The translations under genes were made by a program, and so were the position numbers. Below the pieces are notes generated by a model. The model did not search any database. It worked only from the letters and a program-made list of their open reading frames with translations, and had not been told where the DNA came from. From JBMOLK01 sp049325575 (GTDB taxonomy: Bacteria > Bacillota > Clostridia > Acetivibrionales > Acetivibrionaceae), in contig JBMOLK010000069.1 in the NCBI GenBank assembly GCA_049325575.1, positions 1 through 18,138 on the forward strand: a stretch of 18,138 nt of DNA, read 5' to 3'. This document shows, piece after piece, positions 7,602-14,847 of the stretch (position 1 is the stretch's first letter; each line of letters begins with the position of its first letter).

Positions 7602-8690
7602 ATGAATAAAGTTCGCCTTGGAATAATCGGAACCGGTATGGCCTGGGAAAAGCTTCACTATCCGGCCATTTTAGAGCTTAAAGACAAGTATGAAGTAGTT
7701 GCCCTGTGTAACAGAACACTTAAAGATGCTGAGGCTTTTGCAGGAAAAATCAACCTTGACATGAAAAACGTCTATGATGACTATAATGAGATGTTAAAGA
7801 GACAGGATATCGATGCAATTGATATTATTGTTCCTATTGAATCCAATTATGAGGTGTCCGAAGCCGTTGCAAAAGCAGGTAAAAATTTTATATGTGAAAA
7901 ACCTCTGGCATCAAACATGGAAGATGCAAAAAAGTATTTGGAGTTGTCCAAAAAATATAATGTTAAAATAATGATTGCAGAGAACTACAGGTACAATGAG
8001 GAAAACAACAAAATTAGAGATATTATAAACAGCGGAAAAATAGGTGATATAGTTTACTTTATAAAAAACAACATAAGCTGCTTTCCATGTGAAATGACAA
8101 AGGACACCTTTGCTGCTACAGAGTGGAGACAGCATCCAAAGTTTTTTGGAGGTGCATTCCTGGACGCTGCTCTTCATGACATTGCAGGCATACGGCATAT
8201 TTTCGGTGCCGTAGAGTGTGTCCACGCCTTTGGGAAGCCGCAGCAGCAAGACTATAACCCATATGTGTCCATTAACTCCAATATACTTTTCAAGAATGGA
8301 ATTATCGGCCAGTATACTTATTTCCCTTCAGGCATTGAAACTCAAAAGCCTCTTGTTGGTTTCAGAATTTTTGGTACTAAAGGAGAAATATACTTAGAAG
8401 AAAAAACCTGTGGTGTTATTAATGTCTCCTATCATGACGGAAACTCCGAACAGATTAAATTTACTCCAAAGAGAGGTTATTACAACGAGCTTTTAAACTT
8501 TTATAATGCTCTGAACGGTACTGAACAAATATCTGTAACCCCTGAAATAGAGTTTGGGGATGTAAAAATGGTTTTTGATATTTTAGAGTCCATTTCAAGT
8601 AAAGAAGTGGTTTATGTAGACGTGCCTGCTCCTTCCAAGCAGGTGGAATTTGAGACTTTCAAGGAAAAATCCTGGCCTTATATACAATAA
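7602..8690 (+). CDS. Gfo/Idh/MocA-family NAD(P)-dependent oxidoreductase
   Basis: The 362-residue protein has the layout of glucose-fructose oxidoreductase/inositol dehydrogenase-type enzymes, which oxidise or reduce sugars, inositols or related substrates with a nicotinamide cofactor. The N-terminal Rossmann fold begins RLGIIGTGMAW (residues 5-15). The diagnostic CEKPLA lies at 98-103 (Lys100 is the usual catalytic lysine), followed by AENYRYN. The C-terminal substrate domain has GGAFLDAALHDI (183-194), with the conserved Asp/His pair (His192-Asp193). The glycine motif is slightly unusual, GTGMAW rather than GxGxxG. No signal peptide is seen, so it is cytoplasmic. Substrate cannot be read from sequence, and no sugar transporter or regulator is adjacent. 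It is second in a two-gene operon with the Cys-less HMA protein, and its stop codon lies inside a terminator stem. Confidence 0.93.
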   Translation: MNKVRLGIIGTGMAWEKLHYPAILELKDKYEVVALCNRTLKDAEAFAGKINLDMKNVYDDYNEMLKRQDIDAIDIIVPIESNYEVSEAVAKAGKNFICEKPLASNMEDAKKYLELSKKYNVKIMIAENYRYNEENNKIRDIINSGKIGDIVYFIKNNISCFPCEMTKDTFAATEWRQHPKFFGGAFLDAALHDIAGIRHIFGAVECVHAFGKPQQQDYNPYVSINSNILFKNGIIGQYTYFPSGIETQKPLVGFRIFGTKGEIYLEEKTCGVINVSYHDGNSEQIKFTPKRGYYNELLNFYNALNGTEQISVTPEIEFGDVKMVFDILESISSKEVVYVDVPAPSKQVEFETFKEKSWPYIQ

Positions 8691-8719
8691 AAGCATCAAG
8701 CGGTGCTTTTATTGTATAT
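8680..8719. terminator. Bidirectional terminator between convergent genes
   Basis: Two perfect 16-base arms (8680-8695 and 8704-8719) flank 8 bases. One wobble and one C-G pair extend the stem to 18 with an AAGC loop. The core has AAAAGCA on the left and TGCTTTT on the right, so it gives a T-rich 3' side in both directions. It sits between the oxidoreductase (plus) and the CheY-like gene (minus), and serves both. The left arm includes the last codons and stop of the oxidoreductase. Confidence 0.85.
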
Positions 8720-8735
8720 TAAATAATAAAGTATA

Positions 8736-9107
8736 CTAAACAGTATGTACATGCCTCTTTAGACTACTTTCAACATCCTTTCGACTAAAAGGCTTTGGAA
8801 TAAAATCTACAGCACCGTTTCTGATTGCCTGCTGGATAACCTGGTCCGATGTTACTGCGGACACCATTATTATTTTGCTTTCCGAGCTTACCTTAAGTAT
8901 TTTTTCAATTACCTGAAGTCCATCTATGCCAGGCATAGATATGTCCAGGGTCACAACCTCCGGCTTAATCTCTTTTGCTTTTTCAACTGCTTCAAACCCA
9001 TCCTCAGCAAACTCAACATTACTATACCCGATTTCCTTCAAGGTATTTGCCAAAAGTGTTCTCATAAAGAAGGCGTCATCTACCACTAAAATTTTCTCTT
9101 TTGCCAT
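8736..9107 (-). CDS. Stand-alone CheY-like receiver protein
   Basis: From the ATG at 9107 the protein is 123 residues, consisting only of a receiver domain. Key residues are all present: acidic pair Asp10-Asp11, phospho-acceptor Asp55 in TLDISMPGIDG, Ser83 in MVSAV and Lys105 in PKPF. Single-domain receivers act by binding a partner after phosphorylation, for example the flagellar switch in chemotaxis, or by relaying phosphate. No chemotaxis, flagellar or kinase gene is nearby, so cheY should not be assumed; it is best called an orphan receiver. An alternative GTG start at 9119 adds four residues. Neither start has a textbook ribosome site: AGGGG lies about 11 bases before the ATG and directly abuts the GTG. 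A TATAAT lies at 9169-9164 upstream. Confidence 0.92.
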   Translation of the reverse strand: MAKEKILVVDDAFFMRTLLANTLKEIGYSNVEFAEDGFEAVEKAKEIKPEVVTLDISMPGIDGLQVIEKILKVSSESKIIMVSAVTSDQVIQQAIRNGAVDFIPKPFSRKDVESSLKRHVHTV

Positions 9108-9163
9108 CCTGCCCAACACCCCTATTCTTTATTCTCTTTTTACTTCTGGTGTACTATTTTTCC

Positions 9164-9169
9164 ATTATA
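9164..9169 (-). promoter_or_regulatory. Possible -10 box of the CheY-like gene
   Basis: A perfect TATAAT reads on the minus strand about 57 bases upstream of the ATG. The sequence 17 bases before it (ACTCTT) is a poor -35, so the promoter is only tentative. It is placed after the thrC 3' hairpin, consistent with the gene being a separate transcription unit. Confidence 0.35.
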
Positions 9170-9200
9170 TTTATTTCGTGAAAATAAAGAGTTATTGTGG

Positions 9201-9236
9201 ATAGAGATAATTCCTTTTGAAAGGAATTATCTCTAT
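9201..9236. repeat. 17-base-pair perfect inverted repeat
   Basis: Two perfect 17-base arms (9201-9217 and 9220-9236) are separated by only TG, so RNA from either strand would form about 16 pairs with a UUGA-type loop. It lies downstream of thrC and upstream of the CheY-like gene. On the minus strand no T run follows it, so it is not a classic terminator for thrC; on the plus strand ATATTTT follows, but no plus-strand gene is present. It could be a 3'-end stabiliser, a terminator or a protein-binding palindrome. Confidence 0.6.
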
Positions 9237-9271
9237 ATTTTGATACATAAACATAGCACCTGAACTTCGAA

Positions 9272-9310
9272 ATGCTGTTGCTGATCTTGATTATAACAGC
9301 ATAAAGCTGT
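9272..9310 (-). other. Two overlapping, mutually exclusive small hairpins after thrC
   Basis: Directly after the thrC stop (minus strand), ACAGC/GCTGT with a 5-base loop (9310-9296) can form. The GCTGTT part can instead pair within an 8-base stem, ATGCTGTT/AACAGCAT (9302-9295 with 9279-9272, loop of 15). The proximal hairpin may help end transcription of thrC, although the following sequence TATAATC has little U content. A role is inferred only from position. Confidence 0.35.
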
Positions 9311-9311
9311 C

Positions 9312-10811
9312 TTATATATTAAGAATTCTTTCAACCTGGGCTTTCATATCCGATTTACTGCAAACTGTTTTATGTTTTACAATCTTCTTGTCCAATTCTT
9401 TCAAACCTGCAGGTATCTTAAGATTACACTCCCTGGCAAGAACTTCAAGAAGTTGGAACTCACTTTTACCTTTAACAGATTCATCACCAAATATAGCCTT
9501 AGCCACACTCTCATTAAACTTAAAAGGACTTGCAGTAGATACAATAACCGTTTTAGTCATATCGCCGGTTGAAATTACATACTTGTCATACACATCTATT
9601 CCCACAGCTGTATGTGTATCCACCACATAGCCATATTCCTTATATATGCATTCTATAGTCTTTAATGTCTCGCTCTCATTTGAAAACCCTGCCCAGAACA
9701 GGTCCGAAATCTTTTTTCTGATTACAGGGTCAACACTATATCTACCCTCAAGTTTAAGCTTGTTCATCCAATCATTTATAAGTGAAGAATCATGGTCGGT
9801 TATCTCGAACAGAAGCCTCTCAAGGTTGCTTGAAATAAGTATATCCATAGAAGGAGAAATAGTTTTCTTAAACTCTCTGTTTTTATCATATACTCCGGTA
9901 TTTATAAAGTCGGTAAGCACATTATTATCATTTGATGCGCATATAAGTCTATTTACGGGAAGTCCCATTTCCTTAGCATAGTATGCAGCCAATATATTGC
10001 CGAAGTTCCCTGTAGGAACTACAAAGTTTACTTTGTCACCAACCTTTATGTCTCCGCTTTTTACAATATCGGCATAGGCGGAAAAATAATATACTATCTG
10101 TGGAACAAGCCTTCCCCAGTTAATGGAGTTGGCTGATGAAAACTTGTAATTATGGGACTCCATGCTGGCTTCTAGCCCTCGGTCAGTGAAAATAGCTTTA
10201 ACTCCATTTTGTGCATCATCAAAATTACCCTCAACACCTATAGAATAAACATTTTTGCCTTCTTGAGTAACCATTTGCATTCTTTGGACTTCACTTACAC
10301 CGCTTTGCGGGAAAAAAACAATTATTTTTGTACCTTCTACATCCTTAAATCCTTCCAGGGCTGCTTTACCAGTGTCTCCGGATGTAGCAACAAGAATTAC
10401 AATTTCGCTTGTCTCTCCGGTTTTCCTGACCGCTTTTACAAGAAACTGCGGTAGAATCTGAAGTGCCATATCCTTAAATGCGCACGTAGGACCATGCCAT
10501 AGCTCCAATACATGGACGTTCTCATTCAACCTGTGTACAGGGGCTATATCAGAACTCCCAAATTTATCGCTTCTATAAGCGCTATTAACACACTCTGCTA
10601 TTTCCACATCTGAATAATCGGTCAAATAGTGTCTAAGTATATAAATAGCTCTTTCCTGGTAACTCATATCAACCATATTTTCAATTTCTTCCATAGTCAA
10701 CACTACACATTCTTCAGGGACAAATAGTCCTCCGTCAGGAGCTATTCCTCTTTTTATAGCTTCAGCGGACAATACAGACTTTAATCCCCCTCGTGTACTT
10801 TCATATTGCAT
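9312..10811 (-). CDS. thrC: Threonine synthase
   Basis: Threonine synthase converts O-phosphohomoserine to threonine with pyridoxal phosphate (PLP). From the ATG at 10811 the protein has 499 residues, matching the long class with an N-terminal threonine-synthase domain (STRGG, then APDGGLFVPEE at about 24-34). The PLP lysine is Lys113 in WHGPTCAFKDMALQ. Further family segments are ATSGDTGKAALEGF and PTGNFGNILAAYYAKEMGLP. A TTG start at 10826 would add five residues that are actually the translated ribosome site GGGAGG, so 10811 is chosen. It is monocistronic: patatin lies upstream with a 123-base gap. A weak TTTATT/TATTAT promoter (17-base spacing, -10 at 10867-10862) can be seen there. It is separated from hom and aspartokinase by about 4 kb, and homoserine kinase is absent from the window. 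Confidence 0.96.
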   Translation of the reverse strand: MQYESTRGGLKSVLSAEAIKRGIAPDGGLFVPEECVVLTMEEIENMVDMSYQERAIYILRHYLTDYSDVEIAECVNSAYRSDKFGSSDIAPVHRLNENVHVLELWHGPTCAFKDMALQILPQFLVKAVRKTGETSEIVILVATSGDTGKAALEGFKDVEGTKIIVFFPQSGVSEVQRMQMVTQEGKNVYSIGVEGNFDDAQNGVKAIFTDRGLEASMESHNYKFSSANSINWGRLVPQIVYYFSAYADIVKSGDIKVGDKVNFVVPTGNFGNILAAYYAKEMGLPVNRLICASNDNNVLTDFINTGVYDKNREFKKTISPSMDILISSNLERLLFEITDHDSSLINDWMNKLKLEGRYSVDPVIRKKISDLFWAGFSNESETLKTIECIYKEYGYVVDTHTAVGIDVYDKYVISTGDMTKTVIVSTASPFKFNESVAKAIFGDESVKGKSEFQLLEVLARECNLKIPAGLKELDKKIVKHKTVCSKSDMKAQVERILNI

Positions 10812-10934
10812 TTTATTTCCTCCCAATTCTAGAGATAAAGAAATGTAAAGTAGTTTCTTTTATAATATAATAAATTGCGTAAAAAATAAAGAATATTTTC
10901 CTATAAGCCGAGTTTTTTAACCCTTAATAAGGTA

Positions 10935-12077
10935 CTAATACCTGATACCTAAAATTCTGCCAATCAGTGTTAATATATTACATCTTCTCATCCTGTTCAT
11001 TTGGATAATCTTGTTAAAGGTGTATAAAGAAGAAGCTCTTCCTGAGTTAATCAGATACTCTTTTTCCTTATCACTTAAATTAAAATCCAGAAACGAAACA
11101 TCTGATGTATCAACTTTAATTATATAACAATTTTTGTAATGCACCTTGGGTATTCCAAAATCATGTACACTGGAAATTAAACCTTTTAAAATATTTAAAG
11201 GAGTCCAAATACTAAAAAGCTTTTTCTTATTTCTTGACTCCAGCCTGCAGCCTATTAGAGGCACTTTATTTGAGGGCTCAACCAACCAAAGGGGGAAATT
11301 ATCCAAGATACCCCCGTCAACTATATAGTGCTTTTTGTAGGTATTTCCCTCCTTTTTATATAATTCAACAGGCTTAAACGCAAAAGGCACACAAGTGCTC
11401 ATTCTGACAGCTTTAGCTACCTCAAGTCTATCCGGGTCTATGCCGTAATATGAGATATCATCCGGAAGTACTATAACCCTGCCCCGGTTTGCGTCCACTG
11501 CCGTCATCCTTACCCTGTATCCATTGGGATTGGACTTGTCGGCTTTTCCGGTTCTAAAGTCGGCAAAGGTCCTTATACCTCTTTGTTTAAGCACTTTGTA
11601 TATCCACTCTTCAAGGTAATCTCCATCATATAGGCACCCCTCCTTGCTGTATGTAATAATGTTTTTGAAAAAATTGCCCCTGTGTCCTTTGAACTCTTCG
11701 TCTATACCTGTATTATTTCCATAACTATTGTTTTCGGGGACACCTATATCCAAAAAGCTCTTAAAGCTGTCCTCTCCATTAAGCCTGCTGTTTTTGCAAT
11801 ATTTGATGAATTTCCTTACAACCGGCACCTTGTCAGGTATATCCTCTGTCTTGATTTTATCAAACTCAAATTCGTACAGTATTTTCCTAAGCTCCGCCGC
11901 TTTATAGCCTGCACCTTTAAGAGACCCTACCAAGGCTCCGGCAGACACACCTGCAATATTTTCAAAACTAAATCCCTTCTCTTCAGCCACCTCAAACATC
12001 CCTATATATGCTATACCTTTTATCCCTCCGCCACTTAGTACAAGATTTGTTGACCTTCGAGCCAAGCCCCTGTTCAT
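10935..12077 (-). CDS. Patatin-like phospholipase/acyl hydrolase
   Basis: The 380-residue protein has the full catalytic set of patatin-family lipid hydrolases, which use a Ser-Asp dyad. The oxyanion-hole loop SGGGIKG lies at residues 15-21, the nucleophile Ser45 in GVSAG (43-47) and the catalytic Asp254 in VDGGILDNFP. A long polar, Asn/Gly-rich segment (about 95-150) lies between the nucleophile region and the rest, longer than in compact bacterial patatins. There is no signal peptide or clear membrane span, so it is probably cytoplasmic or peripheral; the C-terminus is basic. The start at 12077 has only a weak GGATGA site. No neighbouring gene points to a substrate. Phospholipid is the usual guess, but it is not shown here. 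Confidence 0.92.
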   Translation of the reverse strand: MNRGLARRSTNLVLSGGGIKGIAYIGMFEVAEEKGFSFENIAGVSAGALVGSLKGAGYKAAELRKILYEFEFDKIKTEDIPDKVPVVRKFIKYCKNSRLNGEDSFKSFLDIGVPENNSYGNNTGIDEEFKGHRGNFFKNIITYSKEGCLYDGDYLEEWIYKVLKQRGIRTFADFRTGKADKSNPNGYRVRMTAVDANRGRVIVLPDDISYYGIDPDRLEVAKAVRMSTCVPFAFKPVELYKKEGNTYKKHYIVDGGILDNFPLWLVEPSNKVPLIGCRLESRNKKKLFSIWTPLNILKGLISSVHDFGIPKVHYKNCYIIKVDTSDVSFLDFNLSDKEKEYLINSGRASSLYTFNKIIQMNRMRRCNILTLIGRILGIRY

Positions 12078-12185
12078 TTTATATTCATCCTATATACCAA
12101 ACTAACTAATGTATATATATTATTAAACTTCCATAAATAGTATTTATTGCTTTGCAACGTAATATATTTTCAAAACGCCAAGCAT

Positions 12186-12217
12186 AAAATAAACCTCCCT
12201 TAGTACTTAAGGAAGGT
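12186..12217 (-). terminator. Terminator after the TPR protein
   Basis: Ten-pair stem with one wobble (arms 12193-12202 and 12208-12217, five-base loop). On the minus strand it is followed by TTTATTTT. It lies 34 bases past the stop of the TPR gene and separates it from the patatin gene. Confidence 0.8.
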
Positions 12218-12250
12218 AAAAATCACAGCCCTTATTAAAGAGACCAGTCT

Positions 12251-13393
12251 TTAAGGTGTCTGCCTTATCTCTTTCACACGATCTTTGGAATATTTGGCAT
12301 ACTTGCTTGAAGGGTATTTTTTTATAAGTTCATCAAAAATCTCCAATGCCATTGTACTGTTACCAAGTTCCTTATAACAAACACCAATATAATAAAGATT
12401 AACACTTGAGTACTTCCAATCATCTCTTGTATATGACTGTGCCCTGTTAAACCTGTCGAGGGCCTCCTGATAAGTTTTATTCCTTAACAGTTCCCTTCCT
12501 TTCTCAAACAACTCCCAGGCTGCCTTAGGCATTGCCTCATTCACCAGCTTGTTATATTTTTCTTTTTCAATTTCTTTAAAGCTGATATTCTTTAACGGTA
12601 AAAGCTTCTCTGCCGCTGCCTGGTAACTCTTCATTGAAACCAGCTTTTCAATTTCCAGAAGTTTCGAAACATTCAAATAATAATCTACTTCCTTATTTAC
12701 TTCTACCAACTGTTTACTTAAGTTCTGATATTGTTCGCTTAGCTCATTATACTTGACTTCAAAATCATCCTTCGCATCAATAGTAGGTTTTGGCTGCGCA
12801 TCTATATCACTGGCGGCATCTATGGCAGCATCATTGGAGTAAAACCCTAGACTAAGCAAAAACACCAATAAGGAACCCGCTATGAATCCTATAGCTATCT
12901 TTGCTACATCTTCACCTTTATATTTTCCAACCATAAACAGTCTCTTTAAAGAAGGCGATGAATCTCTTTCATTCTTTTTATTTTCAGTTACCTTTTTTAT
13001 TTCTTTGCTTGTTTTCTGTTTAGCCCTGCCTTGCTTTTCGACCAAAGGCTGAAATCCAGGATCAATGCTCCTCAAATATTCTAAAGCCTTTATGCTATTC
13101 CTTTCAGCATTTATCACTTTCTGGAAAGACTCGGAAGCTTTACCGTAATCCCCGGCATAAATATAGAAAACACCCAGCAGATTTATTGCTTCATGAAAAT
13201 CAGGGTTTAACGAAATGGCTTTTCTAAGTTCGATTATTGCAATGTCCTCACTTTTGGTCTTAAAATTTTCCAATGCTTTATTGTAAAGGACTATAGAATT
13301 TCTAATATTATCAGATATGTTTGTATTACTTTCCAATAACTTATTCAAGTCTACCGGCGGATAATTTTCAAGCTCTTTCTTAAAATCGATCAC
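12251..13393 (-). CDS. Membrane-anchored tetratricopeptide (TPR) protein
   Basis: The 380-residue protein has TPR-like repeats on both sides of a single membrane span. Residues about 30-110 form an N-terminal TPR pair (FHEAINLLGVFYIYAGDYGK and related). A very basic, low-complexity linker (about 120-160) is followed by the span at about 164-184 (AKIAIGFIAGSLLVFLLSLG). The external part has a coiled-coil stretch (about 210-250) and C-terminal TPRs (about 292-375), ending in a YPSSKYAKYSKDRVKEI repeat like those of Tol-Pal-associated YbgF proteins. Positive charge before the span predicts the N-terminus inside. Start is GTG at 13393 after a G-rich ribosome site containing seven consecutive G. 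It follows folC by 75 bases with a weak possible promoter (TATTAT at 13424-13419). Likely a scaffold, but partners are unknown. Confidence 0.88.
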   Translation of the reverse strand: MIDFKKELENYPPVDLNKLLESNTNISDNIRNSIVLYNKALENFKTKSEDIAIIELRKAISLNPDFHEAINLLGVFYIYAGDYGKASESFQKVINAERNSIKALEYLRSIDPGFQPLVEKQGRAKQKTSKEIKKVTENKKNERDSSPSLKRLFMVGKYKGEDVAKIAIGFIAGSLLVFLLSLGFYSNDAAIDAASDIDAQPKPTIDAKDDFEVKYNELSEQYQNLSKQLVEVNKEVDYYLNVSKLLEIEKLVSMKSYQAAAEKLLPLKNISFKEIEKEKYNKLVNEAMPKAAWELFEKGRELLRNKTYQEALDRFNRAQSYTRDDWKYSSVNLYYIGVCYKELGNSTMALEIFDELIKKYPSSKYAKYSKDRVKEIRQTP

Positions 13394-13468
13394 AAAACCA
13401 CCCCCCCATTTTATTAATATAATAGTTTAACTAAAACTCTGCCATAAGATAAAAGAACATATATGTTG

Positions 13469-14758
13469 CTAGAGAACCTTCTCTTCTTCAAATATTCTTC
13501 TCACTTCACCGATATAGTAAAGCGATCCAAAAGCACAAATCACACCATCTTTCGGACTTAATTCAAGACTTGTTCTAACTGCATCTTCAATTGTATCACT
13601 AATTAATAAGTTATTACAATAGCATTCTACAATTTCTGCCAGGTCTTTGGCTGGTAAAGCCCTATCACTTTTTGGTGTTATTGTTATAAATTGTGAAGCT
13701 ATTGGTGCACAAGCTTCTATAATGGATCTATAGTCTTTATCTTTTAATACCCCTAGTATAAATAATATTTTTTTATCCGGAAAATATGTTTTCAAAACAT
13801 TTGCCAGTGTCTGTGAACCTTCCTGGTTATGGGCACCATCTATCAGGAACACCGGTTCTTTTCTTAAAACCTCCAGCCTTCCCGGCCATCTTGCAGTACC
13901 TAATCCCCTTCTTATTATATCTTCAGTAATTTTGTATCCTTTTATTGCAAGTATCTTTGCAGTCTCTATAGCCACAACAGCATTTTTTATCTGATGCTCT
14001 CCCAAAAGAGAAATTCTAATGGACTCCATGCGATCATAGTCAAACTCCTGTCCATCAATGGAATAGTTTCTTACTTCAATTTTTTCAAAACATACTTTGT
14101 GGAGCAATGCTCTTCTTTCCGTACATGCATCACCAAATACCTTCTCAGCTTCCTCTGACTGCGGGTAAATCACTACATCCGTAGCTTCCTTTATAATGCC
14201 AGCTTTTTCAAAGGCAATCTTTGCAAGGGTATCTCCCAGTTTATCCATATGGTCGTAACTTATGGTAGTTATTACAGCCACCAGGGGTTTATCTATAACA
14301 TTGGTGGAATCAAACCTGCCTCCAAGGCCTACCTCCAGTACTACAATATCACAGCCCATCTCGTAAAAATATTGGAATGCAATTGCCGTTACTATTTCAA
14401 ACTCTGTAGGGTGATTTTTTCCCTCTTTGATCATGATTTCTACCTTTTCTTTGACAAAGGAGGTTATTCTTGCAAGGTCTTCCTCTGATATCTCACTTTT
14501 ATTGATCTTAATCCTTTCTGTAAAACGCTCAATATAGGGAGACGTATAAACACCAACCTTATAACCTGCAGATATCAATATGCTGCTGATGAAGGCAACT
14601 GTAGAGCCTTTTCCGTTTGTACCTGCCACATGAACATATTTCAGCTTCTGATGCGGATTACCCATTAAATCCAGTAATGACTTTATATTGTCAAGGCCAA
14701 GTTTGACACCAAATTTTAATGTAGCGTGTATATAGTTTATAGCCTCACCATATTGCAT
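13469..14758 (-). CDS. folC: Bifunctional folylpolyglutamate synthase/dihydrofolate synthase
   Basis: FolC ligates glutamate to dihydropteroate and adds further glutamates to folates, using ATP, in the cytoplasm. The 429-residue protein has the Mur-ligase-like P-loop AGTNGKGS (residues 45-52). It also shows the folate-loop segment YTSPYIERFTERI, ISYDHMDKLGDT with EKAGIIK, and the C-terminal-domain motif LIDGAHNQEG. Length is normal and all key motifs are intact. ATG at 14758 has a good CGGAGG site 7 bases upstream. It lies just after the secA terminator, so it is a separate unit from secA; a TATAAT at 14789-14784 may start it. TPR and patatin genes follow, but terminators and gaps make a long operon unlikely. 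Confidence 0.96.
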   Translation of the reverse strand: MQYGEAINYIHATLKFGVKLGLDNIKSLLDLMGNPHQKLKYVHVAGTNGKGSTVAFISSILISAGYKVGVYTSPYIERFTERIKINKSEISEEDLARITSFVKEKVEIMIKEGKNHPTEFEIVTAIAFQYFYEMGCDIVVLEVGLGGRFDSTNVIDKPLVAVITTISYDHMDKLGDTLAKIAFEKAGIIKEATDVVIYPQSEEAEKVFGDACTERRALLHKVCFEKIEVRNYSIDGQEFDYDRMESIRISLLGEHQIKNAVVAIETAKILAIKGYKITEDIIRRGLGTARWPGRLEVLRKEPVFLIDGAHNQEGSQTLANVLKTYFPDKKILFILGVLKDKDYRSIIEACAPIASQFITITPKSDRALPAKDLAEIVECYCNNLLISDTIEDAVRTSLELSPKDGVICAFGSLYYIGEVRRIFEEEKVL

Positions 14759-14783
14759 ATATTACCTCCGGTTAAAATCAATC

Positions 14784-14789
14784 ATTATA
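14784..14789 (-). promoter_or_regulatory. Possible -10 box of folC
   Basis: A perfect TATAAT on the minus strand lies 25 bases upstream of the folC ATG, just after the secA terminator T-run. The -35 position falls inside the terminator hairpin and is a poor match (GTACTT), so this is tentative. Confidence 0.3.
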
Positions 14790-14790
14790 T

Positions 14791-14830
14791 AAAAACCGGG
14801 GTCTTAAGTACTTAAATTCCTTAAAACCCC
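14791..14830 (-). terminator. Terminator after secA
   Basis: An eleven-pair stem with one wobble (arms GGGGTTTTAAG and CTTAAGACCCC on the minus strand; 14830-14820 and 14808-14798) is followed by GG and a run of five T. It lies 18 bases beyond the secA stop. The loop region contains the palindrome TTAAGTACTTAA. Confidence 0.85.
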
Positions 14831-14847
14831 TGTTTCCATATCAAAAC

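Noticed and set aside
8736..9107. Chemotaxis protein CheY proper
   Set aside because: Receiver residues are intact, but there is no chemotaxis or flagellar neighbour; only the generic receiver call is supported.
9244..9630. Open plus-strand frame running from the intergenic hairpins into thrC antisense, with a protein-like start (APELRNAVADLDYNSIK)
   Set aside because: No start codon or ribosome site in the first part, and most of it is antisense to thrC; the protein-like look is probably chance.
10900..10940. Terminator after the patatin gene
   Set aside because: A short ACCTT/AGGGT stem exists, but it is followed by an A run rather than T on the minus strand.
13456..13467. AACATATATGTT palindrome after folC as a terminator
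   Set aside because: The stem is only five AT-rich pairs; the T-rich tail (CTTTTATCTT) is suggestive but the hairpin is too weak to call.
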